The notes beneath the pieces are model-generated. The model searched no databases and had not been told where the DNA came from. It saw only the letters and a list, made by a program, of their open reading frames with translations. A stretch of DNA of 64,000 bases from Gossypium raimondii (lineage: Eukaryota; Streptophyta; Magnoliopsida; Malvales; Malvaceae): the NCBI RefSeq assembly GCF_025698545.1, contig NC_068569.1, positions 19,654,001-19,718,000 of the forward strand. Reading direction: 5' to 3'. How positions within the stretch are numbered: position 1 is the stretch's first letter; every line of letters starts with the position of its first letter. Positions 33,764-43,938 of this stretch are shown here, piece after piece. A program made the translations under genes and the position numbers.

Positions 33764-36700
33764 TGTAATACCCCAAAAAATTTTACAGTAAGATATTATC
33801 TCTGATATAGTAAAATAAAGAAATAAAGTGATAAAAAGGGTAATTTTGAGTTATGTCAACATTGGGAAGTATATTATGACATATTAATTCAAGAAAGGAT
33901 TAAATCGCAAAAGTGAGAAAAGTTTTGTTGCCCAAGAAAATTTGAGGGGTTAAAGTGTAAATACGAAAAAATTGAAGGACCAAATGTGTAAATATTTTAA
34001 GGGTAGAATGATCTAGAAACTAAGGAAAATGGATGATTATGACCAAATTGAGAAAGGTGAAGAATTTTGAGGGACTAAATCTTAATTTTACCAAATTGAG
34101 TGATGACTCAATGATGGAATTTTAAAAGATCATAAAGGGAAAAATGGTCATTTAGAAGAGAGAAAATCTAGAAGATAATGATGATGTTGGATATATTTTA
34201 GATTAATTAAATAAATAAATATTAGTTTATTAATATTTTAATTTGATTTTTAAATATTATTTTATTATTTTATTATTTAGTATATATATGTGGAAAGAAA
34301 GATGAAAAGCCACCATTACAACATCTTTCCTATGCATTTCACGTTAGAAGAGAAGAGAAGAAAGAAATTTTTGCTTTCTTTACAATTTAGTCCTTCCACC
34401 AAAAATTCACCATTTTCATCTAGAAATCAAAAGAATTTCCATATCCATCAAGAGAGAAAGATAACAAGGAGACTATGGGGAGCTAGAATATCAAGTTAGA
34501 TTCAAGAAATAGAAGCTGAAGGAGAGAGAAAATCAAGTTAAAGATTGGAATCACTATGACAAGGTAAGTACATCAAGATTTTAATATATTTTTAAGTTTG
34601 ATATTATTGAAAAGTATGGAAATGATGTTAATGTAAAGTTTTGTATATATGGTCCTATGTTCTTGATATGTTAGTGAAGAGAAAATAAGAGAAAGTGATG
34701 AGAAATAGTGTAGAGAAAGAAAATAAGGGTATTATAAACATGGTAATAAACATCTTGCACTAAAACAATTTTGAATGTAAATAGTAGGCTCACTTTGAAA
34801 AATCACCATAAATTATGAAAATCGATTTAGAGTATGAATAAAATATTTAATTAAATTTATTGAATCTAGTTTCTCATAAAAGAAATGGTGTAAGTAATGG
34901 AATTGTAAATTATGAGATATAATAAATTTTGTGAGACAAGGTCGAATGAATTCGGGTTCCCTATTCGACTTGGAAAAATCATTAAAAAGTGTAATAAAAT
35001 AATTATGGGTTATAATTTATATGTTTAAAATCCTTAATGAGTCTATTTTCAATAGAAACAAATGGGGACATCATCCGAATTCTGTACAAAGAGATATTCA
35101 CTTTAAAGAATAAACTGTACTTATTGGATGAAACAAAAATTTTGAAAATTTTATGGTAAGAAGATATGTGAGTATAGTTTCAGATAAAATTAGAGGATCC
35201 TGATTTGGAGTTCCGTAGCTCAAGATAAAAATAATTTAGTGACTATGACTCAAATGGACAGCATGTTATATAAATTCAGGACGTGGAATGGAGAGGAGAA
35301 GGAGGAAAATATATTAATATTCAATTAGCATGGATAATTTACACGTTTTAGATTCAAGGACTAAATTGAATAAAAGGTAAAATTTTATGGGTAATTTGTA
35401 AAAATGTCAAAAATGATCAAATTGCATGAAATGAATTGTTTATTTATTTAAATTATAAAATTGAATGAAATTTAGAACAAGATCGGGTGAAAACATGTTT
35501 TAGGGATTAAATTGAAAAGTGTTGAAATTATGAAAAATTCTGATATCTTATAGAATTCATGGTTTGTTATCAAAATGTATGGGAATAATTAGGTTTAAAA
35601 CAAGGACTAAAATTACAATAATTTATTTTTCTGAGCCCAAGGATTAAAATCGTCATTAATTAAAAGTTTAGGCGCAAGATGGTAATCTTGCCTAGAGCAT
35701 TAATTGAATATATCAGAATATGAAATGAATGAAAACGATGATCAAATTTGTTTAGAAAGATCCGAATGACTCAAATACAAGACTTGAATGTGGAAAAGAA
35801 AAGACATCGGATTAGTGAAATTGTAAACACGAACAAGTAACGAGGTAAGTTCGTGTAACTTGAATTATATTTTTAAATGCTTGAAATGCTTGTTATTGAT
35901 GTGAATATGATTTGAATGTTCATTGTATGAAAATTGATGAAACAGTGATATATTTGATAAAAAGGGGAAGAAATTCTGGTTGAATGGATGGAAAATTCGA
36001 TGGATCTCTGAAAAGGAATTGAAGGTAAAAAGGATCTAGCCCGGACGGGTGATCTTATCCTGATATAGCCCTCTCGAAGAATATGTGTGAAAAAGATCTA
36101 GCCCGGACTGGTGATCTTGATATAGCCCTCCCGAAGAATATGTGGAAAATGGATTTAGCCCTGGACGGGTAATCAATTAGGTCTCAATTTAGCTCGATGA
36201 TAATTCGGATCCAAGCTCATTAGAGTAATTGTCGTTGCGAGGATTTAGCTTTGACTGGTAATCCCGACAACACTCGATGAGTTTATATTACAGGGGATTT
36301 AGCCTGGACTGGTAATCCTACTGTAAGGAATGAGGTTCGCGGGAGTGTGCTCTCTGAAATGGAAATGTGTGCACATGAATATGAATTGACGGACCCGGAA
36401 TTGTACACTAAAAGTGTACATCTGAAAAATCCATCGAATTTCTAAGAAATTCAACGGGATAAATATGGGAAATAATAAGGGTAATAGAAAACATGAAATT
36501 GAATTATTATTGGTATTGATCTTAAATAAATATAACCATTGATATTTAAATGATATAACGGGTAAAGTTCTAAAGTGAGATAACATGAATTTGAAATGAA
36601 CTATTACTGGTATGTACGAAATTCATGAAAATGATGGTACATGAAATATCGAAATAGTGAAATGAATGATATATGTCTATGAAAAACGACAAGAGAATGA

Positions 36701-37458
36701 TATATATCATGACATGTAAATGTATGATTATCTTTAATATGTTGATGCAAGAAAATTATGCATGATGAGTTTGTATGTAATGTGTGCAAGTAAACTAACT
36801 AGTATTATTGCTTGATGCTTAGGCAAGTGCCAAGCTATTGGTTGAATGGTATTATGATAATTTATATAATGCATTGAATTGGAAAGTATTTAAGTGAAAA
36901 TATGATAGCGCTCACTAAAAAAAATGGTAGGGTTTAGATTATACAATTTCTTATGAAATAACTTATCATGTGATCAATTCGAAAAAGACTTTGGAAATGC
37001 ATTAGCTTGTGACTGTGGTTAAATGAAATGTTTATGACTTATGTGTCACGCATATGGAATAAGCGTGGAAAGTAAAGAAATGCAAATGAAAATAAAGAAA
37101 TTATGAAAAGTTAAGTTATATAAAATCTTACTAAGCATTCATTGCTTACACATTTATTTATTTATTTATTTATTTACTCTACAGATTATCAAAAACTCAA
37201 TTGGTTTGGAAACTTGTCGGAGATATATCACACTATCCATTGGTTTTATCGGTAATTTTGGATGATTTAATTCTGGTTATAAAGGCATGTATAAGTTAAT
37301 TTGGCCAACGTTGGCTCATTAATGTTTTGATTTTGGTTGGTTTCAAATATGAACGTTAGATGAAATGAAATGCCAAAAAAAAATTTAAATTAATTTGTAA
37401 ATTTCGGTGATGCTCCATAACCCTATTCTGACGATGGATTCGGGTTAGAGGTGTTACA
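33764..37458 (+). mobile_element. Long LTR copy, TGTAATACCCC...GGTGTTACA family, mismatched flanks
   Basis: The first 1.7 kb matches 23120-24950 and the last 260 bases match the end of that copy. The middle (about 35461-37160) is extra and contains a repeated gatttagcc(c)ggac(t/g)ggtaatcc motif. Flanks are ATTAT on the left and CTTGT on the right, so there is no target duplication; either the copy is a recombinant or a flank was lost. No internal retrotransposon genes adjoin. Confidence 0.75.
36025..36325 (+). repeat. Imperfect tandem motif array inside the long LTR
   Basis: About five occurrences of tagcccggacgggtgatct or the related tttagcctggactggtaat lie 50-80 bases apart. The role is unknown; such arrays are common in long gypsy LTRs. 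Confidence 0.7.
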
Positions 37459-37723
37459 CTTGTCAACGTATCATAATGTTCTATAGATGCTAAAACGAAA
37501 GGTTTTGTTGTGTTGATGGCACTTATCCTTCAACTCGTACAACATGTGCTTGTTATCCCTAAATTAAATGATCTCATCCATTTAATGAATTAATGAATTT
37601 CTCAAAATCTAAAATCTTAAAATCTTTCGGCACTCAATTATATCATTTCAATTAAAATCAAATTTCGTTTCCATAGAAATTAATAGGTAAAAATAAACCA
37701 TTTCTCGAGCACTTTTTCCCATC
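37459..37723. other. Short spacer between two LTR elements
   Basis: No recognisable feature. Confidence 0.4.
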
Positions 37724-37728
37724 CTTAC
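37724..37728. repeat. Target-site duplication, left copy (CTTAC)
   Basis: CTTAC is repeated at 41168-41172 directly after the other LTR. Confidence 0.85.
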
Positions 37729-38352
37729 GTCAGGGGGCTAGATCTTTCGTCTCGCGATCCGTGCGGCCTTAGGCGGTCCATTCATCCAAACTCGCCTAAG
37801 TCATCCTTTACTCAAGTGAGGATTTCTTAAGAACTCCACCAAGGCACCAATTTGTAGAGCGAAAGTGATTTATGCCAAAAGAAGTTTACAAAGAACAACA
37901 AAAAAGCACACACAAGGTGTTTGAGTAAATGCTCTCAATATTCTCTTATTCACAAAGAATAATGAAACAATGAATAGAATGAGTACAAATGAGGGGGAGG
38001 CTCTCTATTTATAGTTGAGCTCCCTCAAAACCGAAGGTCAAGATTACAATACATCGACAGACGAGATTCATCCTATCTTTTAAATCATGGGATTTACAAG
38101 ATATGCCATATCAAATCAAATCTAATCTTTACAAGATATGATTCTATCAATCTTCTAATATTAGTTACCAAAATAGCCTAAGTTGCCATATCTTCATTAT
38201 CGGGCCAACCAGGCTTCAATCTAACGGGCTTCTCCAATAAGTTACCGAATCAGGCCAGTTCTTACGGGCCAAATAATCCTTATCTACATAATAGACCTTC
38301 ATCGGATGCATTTGGTGCGATGCTCACAGGCTTTGAACTCTGGCCCGTGACA
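37729..38352 (-). repeat. 3' LTR of the gag-only element
   Basis: Same length as the 5' LTR. The terminal base at the duplication junction is altered (plus strand GTCAGG where TGTCA is expected). Confidence 0.85.
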
Positions 38353-38672
38353 TTCTCCCAAGATTACAATACATCGACGGATGAGATTCATCCTATCCTT
38401 TAAATCATGAGATTTACAAGATATGTCATATCAAATCTAATATAATCTTTACAAGATATGATTCTATCAATCTTCTAAGATTAGTTACCAAAATAGCGTA
38501 AGTTGTCATATCTTTATTATCGGGCCAACCAGGCTTTAATCTGGCATGCTTCTCTAACAAGTTACCAAATTGGGCCAGTTCTTACGGGCCAAATGATCCC
38601 CATCTACACAATAGACCTTCACCGGATGCATTTGGTGAGATGGTCATAGACTTTGAACTCCGGCCCTTGACA
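38353..38672 (-). repeat. Partial tandem copy of the LTR and polypurine tract
   Basis: Bases 38353-38672 repeat about 320 bases of the adjoining LTR (from agattacaatacatcgac to ggcccttgaca), so the polypurine sequence occurs twice, at 38353-38359 (short) and 38673-38682. Confidence 0.85.
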
Positions 38673-38845
38673 TTCTCCCCCACCCATTCTTACAACGCCT
38701 TTGTTGCGACTTTCGAATGGCACTGACTTGATTCGCCTCGATCTCGTCTTAACGCCTTAGCTTTTCCTTTCTTTCGGGACTTCTACCTCGGCTTACATCG
38801 CTTATTAACTCGAATTGTCCTACTCGTTGCATTTACTCTGGTCAA

Positions 38846-40505
38846 CTATCCAACTTGCATCACTTTTTTTTCCTTAAAGTTCAAAGCACCACCCACTACC
38901 CCTATACGTGGAAGCCTTGTTGATAACTCGATCAACTCCGACGCTTCACTCGAATTGAGCCTTATTGGTCCCAACTTTACTGTTTTCATCGTAACTTTTT
39001 CCTCTAAGTTCGATGACAAACTCACCTCTTCCTTGGGTGGAAGCCCCTCCGATGACTCACTAAGCTCAAATGTTGCATTTCCTTTGACTATGGCTTGCTT
39101 TGGACAGTTTCGCAACTCATGCGGACTACGGCACAAGAAGCACTTTACTCGCTTATTCTTGCTCCTCTTTGCCCTCTTGGCTTCGACTTTTCCCTTGTTC
39201 GGACAAAGCTTATTGGGCTTTTTGTCTGTTCTATCATCCCATTCGATGACAGACTTCCTCAGACACTTTCGCAACCTATGCAGACCATGACATAAGAAGC
39301 ACTCCACTGGTTTCTTCTCACTTTCAGCCTCATTGGCTTCAACACCCCTTGTGCTCGAACTAAGTACCAAGGCCTTACCTACCGGCTTTTCTTTATTCGT
39401 TGATTTTTTCGGACATTTCTTCAATATATGTGGACCATCGCAGAGAAAGCATTTTAACTTGTCCCTTTTACTGTTAGGTTTCTTCTTCCCAAATCGTGAT
39501 TTCCCATTACCACCATTGTCGCCGTTGCCATTGCCATCAACAACACCTTCCTTATAATCCCTTTCACATACGCCCCTTTCCTCGAATTTGGATGGCCCAA
39601 GCTTGTCTTTCCCTAGACCAAAGCTTGACCATAGATTCCGCTACCATCATGGCTTCCGACAGCTTTTGGACACCTCTTTGTTCCACCTCATGTTTGACCC
39701 ACGGCTTCAATCCATTCTAGAAAGCAAGAATGCTTCTTTCTCAATCACATCTGAAACTTGAAGCATGAGTTCCTTGAACTCTCGAACATACTCCCCCACT
39801 GTGCCCTGTTGCGTTATCCCTTGCAACTTTGCCCGAGCTTCTTCTTCGGTAAATTCTGGGTAAAATTTTCCCTTCAACTCACATTGAAACTCTTGCCACG
39901 TCTCAATCTTATCTTGCCTTTTATCTGTGGTCCTACCTCGTCACCATAAAAGCGCAATATCTGTAAGAAACATTGAAACAGTGTTTACCTTAACCGCATC
40001 ATCCGTGATGCCTTTGGCACGGAAGTAGTTTTCTATCCTCTACAAGAAATTGTCCACATACAGACCTTGTCCCTACAAACTTTTTCAGCTTTGGGACATC
40101 CTCGTTACTGAGTGCTGCACTTGACACTCCTTTTTCCCACGGTTGCTTGGCACAAGGCCAGCTCTCCTTCGAGCTCATCTATTCTTGTGCTCAAAGCCAT
40201 CGTCGTGACCATTGTTTTCTCCTTCAAAGTTATCACCATGGCTTCGAGAGCATCGTTCCTTTCTGCCAACATTTTCCTTTAGAAATCTATTAACTCTTGC
40301 ATGCTATCCCTATTGGAAGTGAGACACATAGCCACAAAGTCCTTGGACTCTCTCTCAAGTTATCTATGCTTTCCCCAAGTGTATTATCTGACTTTTTCGT
40401 GTCCTCTATGGACTCCTCAAGTTTACCCATGCGTTCCTCAATAGCCGACAACATTTCCCTCAAAGACTTTTTGGCCCACCTTTGTTCGAACTCTTCTTTT
40501 GGCAT
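38846..40505 (-). pseudogene. Gag protein with zinc knuckles, frameshifted
   Basis: Pieces in order on the minus strand: an N-terminal coiled-coil-like region (40505-40290, SLREMLSAIEERMGKLEES); the Retrotrans_gag core near 39850-39760 (GTVGEYVREFKELMLQVSD, interrupted soon after); then an open frame 39424-38846 with 192 residues. The last part carries CFLCHGLHRLRKC and CFLCRSPHELRNC, CX2CX3HX4C knuckles, and an upstream third near 39450 can be read as KCFLCDGPHILKKC. Stops and shifts separate the pieces. Confidence 0.75.
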
Positions 40506-40529
40506 CCCAACGGTGCCTTCGAACTAATA

Positions 40530-40541
40530 GCTCGGATACCA
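40530..40541 (-). other. Primer-binding site (tRNA-Met-like) of the gag-only element
   Basis: The minus strand reads TGGTATCCGAGC just inside the 5' LTR, one mismatch from the usual TGGTATCAGAGC. Confidence 0.85.
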
Positions 40542-40543
40542 CT

Positions 40544-41167
40544 TATCATGGGGCTAGATATTTCATCTCGCGATCCATGCGGCCTTAGGCAATTCGTTCG
40601 TCCAAACTCACCTAAGTCAACATTTACTCAACTGAGGATTCCTTAAGAACTCATCCAATGCACCAATTTGTAGAGCGGAAACAATTTATACCAAAAGAAG
40701 CTTACAAAGAACAACAAAAAGAGTGCACCAATGTGTTTGAGTAAATGCTCTCAATATTCTCTTATTCACAAAAAATAATGAAACAATGAATGGAGTGAGT
40801 ACAAATGAGGGGGAGGATCTCTATTTATAGTTGAGCTCCCTAAAACCGACGGTCAAGATTACAATACATCGACGGACGAGATTCACCTTATCCTTTAAAT
40901 CATGGGATTTACAAGATATGCCATATCAAATCTAATCTAATCTTTATAAGATATGATTCTATCAATCTTTTAAGATTATTTACCAAAATAGCCTAAGTTG
41001 TCATATCTTCATTATCGGGCCAACCAGACTTCAATCTGACAGGCTTTTCCAACAGGTTATCGAATCGAGCCAGTTCTTACGGGCCAAATGATCCCCATCT
41101 ACACAATGGACCTCCATCGGATGCATTTGGTGCGATGGTCATGGGCTTTGAACTGCGGCCCATGACA
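40544..41167 (-). repeat. 5' LTR of the gag-only element
   Basis: On the minus strand it starts TGTCATGGGCCGC and ends CCCCATGATA. It aligns along its whole length with 37729-38352. Confidence 0.87.
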
Positions 41168-41185
41168 CTTACATCTACCCATACG

Positions 41186-43705
41186 TGTAACACCCCTTAC
41201 CCGTATTCGACACCGAAATAGGGTACGAGGCATTACCACTTGTAAACGTATTTAACCAAGTTATAAAATTTCATCTAAATTAAAACTTTCAAAATTATTA
41301 ACATGCTTTTATAACTCTTCACAATATATCCTCAAAATATTTTAATCATAATAAATAGGGCCTACGAGACCCGATACATACTCATGCAATTCAATGCTTC
41401 ATTTCCATTTCATTCACGTACAATTCAATGTCATTAAGTTCAATACTAATACGTATTTACCATTTAACTCAACGTATATCAATTATATCATTCGTTAACA
41501 CATTTATGAAATTCTCAATTTTGTAATGAAAATATCATTCTAGCTTAAATAACGACATCAATTCAACTCATCATCCCCTTTTTCGTCATTTTATCCTTCA
41601 AGTATGAACTTACTATTTCGTTACCTTTCCAAACTTGTTCCTATGCATATTACACAAAACATAAACATATCATTACAATGCATAACTTATAAGTTTAACG
41701 TGGCATAATTCAGCCACAACTTGGCCAAAGCCTAAGCATGTACACCAAACATATTAGTCAAATAAACATATAGCATAAGCATTATAAGCATGGATGAGCA
41801 CAACATTTATTCACGTATCAAACTTACCAACATGTGTTAATTCATAAACCATTCATGACATTACTTCATGCCAAATCATATACCAGATATATCATACATA
41901 CATACTATGAAACTTTATTTTCCCACATGAGTTTAAACCATGACCAATAATGCACAAATATAAGCATCATTTCTATTTCATCATTTATCAATTATAATCG
42001 AACATATAACCAATTATACACAATTCATTCATATCTATTTTCCCGCTCCTCCTCTTCATTCCACATCCTTAATATATAACACACTCAATTATCATTATCC
42101 AAAATTTCACTATTTGCTCATATGTAAATTCAAAGCTGTCTGCCTGAGTTAGAGTCACTAATTATTTATATCTCGAGCTACGGAACTCCAAATTAAGATC
42201 CGTTAATTTTCCCCAAAACTATACTCACATATCTTATTACCATAAAAATTTCAGAATTTTTGGTTTAGCCAAATAGTACAGTTTATTCATTAAAATCTCC
42301 CCTGTTTCACTGTTCAACAGTTTGGGCCACTCTTCACTTAAAATTAATTATCTCATATTACAGAATTTGTATAATGTTGTCATTTGTTTCTTTTGAAAAT
42401 AAACTCATTTAGGATTCTAAAAATATAAATTTTAGCCCATAATTATTTTTTTACAATTTTTGATGATTTTCCAAAGTCAGGACAGAAGATTCCGAAATCA
42501 TTCTGACCTTGTCTCACTAAAATTTAAATATCTCATAATATAAAACTCTTTTGCTTTCTCTGTCTCTTTTATGTGAAAATAAACTCAATAAAATTTTATT
42601 TCATTTTTTTTATCCTCTAATTCAATTTCTACGATTTTTAGTGAATTTTCAAAGTCAGACTACTGTTGCTGTCTAAAACTGTTTTAATGCAAGATGTTGA
42701 TTACTAAATTTATAACTCCCTTATTCCTTTTCTCTATAATATTTCCTATCACTGTCTCTTATTTCCCTTCACTAATATATCAAGAACGTAAGACCTTATT
42801 TAAGAAAACTCTACTATAACATCATTTCCATACTTTTTCAATAATATCAAACTTAAAAATATATTGAAATCTTGATGTTCTTACCTTGTCCAATTAGTTT
42901 CAACCTTTAACTTGATTTTCTCTCTCCTCCAGCTTCTCTTTCTTGAATCTAACTTGATGTTCTAGCTTCCCATAGTTCCCTTGTTATCTTTCTCTCTTGA
43001 TGGCTATGAAAATTCTTTTGATTTCTAGGTAAAAATGGTAAATTTTTGGTGGAAGGACCAAATAGTAAAGAAAGCAAAATTTTTTTTCTCTCTTCTTCTC
43101 ACGTTGGATGCATGGGAAGATGATGATTTCTTTTCATCTTTCCTCCATTTTATATTAATCATTTAATAATAAAATAATACTAAAAATCTTAATAAAATAT
43201 TAATTAAATAACATTTATCTAATTAATTAATTAAAAATATCACCAACATCATCATTACCTTCTAGAGTTCTCTCTCTCTAATTGACCATTTTACCCTTCA
43301 TAATCTTTTAAAATTCCACCCTTGAATCATCAATTAATTTGGTAAAATTGCGATTTTGTCCCTCAAAATTCTTCACATTTTCAATTTGTTCCTAATTCAT
43401 CCATTTTCCTTAGTTTCTAGATTATTCTACCCTTAAAATATTTGCACTATTGGTCTTTCAATTTTTTCATATTTACCTTTACCCCCTCAAATTTTGAGTA
43501 TTTACTCTTGGTTAACAAAACTTTTCTCACTCTTGCGATTTAATCCTTTCTTGAATTAATATATCATAATATACTTCCCAATGTTGGCATAACTCAAAAT
43601 TTCCCTTTTTGTCACTTTATATCCTTATTTTACTATATCAAGGATACCTAATTTCTTATTATAGTAGTTTTCGGGTATTTCAGTAGTAATTTTCGGGATA
43701 TTACA
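41186..43705 (-). mobile_element. Solo LTR, TGTAATATCCC...GGTGTTACA family, TSD ATACG
   Basis: On the minus strand it begins TGTAATATCCCG and ends AAGGGGTGTTACA. ATACG stands on both sides (41181-41185 and 43706-43710). Blocks such as ccttccaccaaaaatttacc and gaaagataacaaggg are shared with the copies at 23120 and 33764, in opposite orientation. No PBS or coding part adjoins. Confidence 0.9.
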
Positions 43706-43938
43706 ATACGTCTAGTCATAATAGACAAAATAACAACATAAATTTCATCAAATAGGCAAAGTGAACATCTAATAATATTAACTGTGATTCTAATAGTTCT
43801 CAAGGAAATATTTGTACAAAAAGCTGAATAAAATACAGCCAACCCCCACATTTAGATTTTTTTTTCCTCTACAGGAAAATATACACAAACATTGCCAATT
43901 CTTAATAGAATAGTGACCAAGTTCCACCACCATTTACA

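Larger units (their letters stand above)
37729..41167 (-). mobile_element. Gag-only LTR retrotransposon (TR-GAG-like, non-autonomous)
   Basis: It lies on the minus strand. The two LTRs are each 624 bases (40544-41167 and 37729-38352) with TGTCA-type ends, flanked by CTTAC. A tRNA-Met-like primer site follows the 5' LTR and a polypurine tract (TGGGGGAGAA) precedes the 3' LTR. The interior codes only for a gag protein with several zinc knuckles; I see no protease, reverse transcriptase, RNase H or integrase. This matches the published TR-GAG type of non-autonomous element. The left end carries an extra partial LTR (38353-38672), a local tandem duplication that includes the polypurine tract. Confidence 0.85.
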
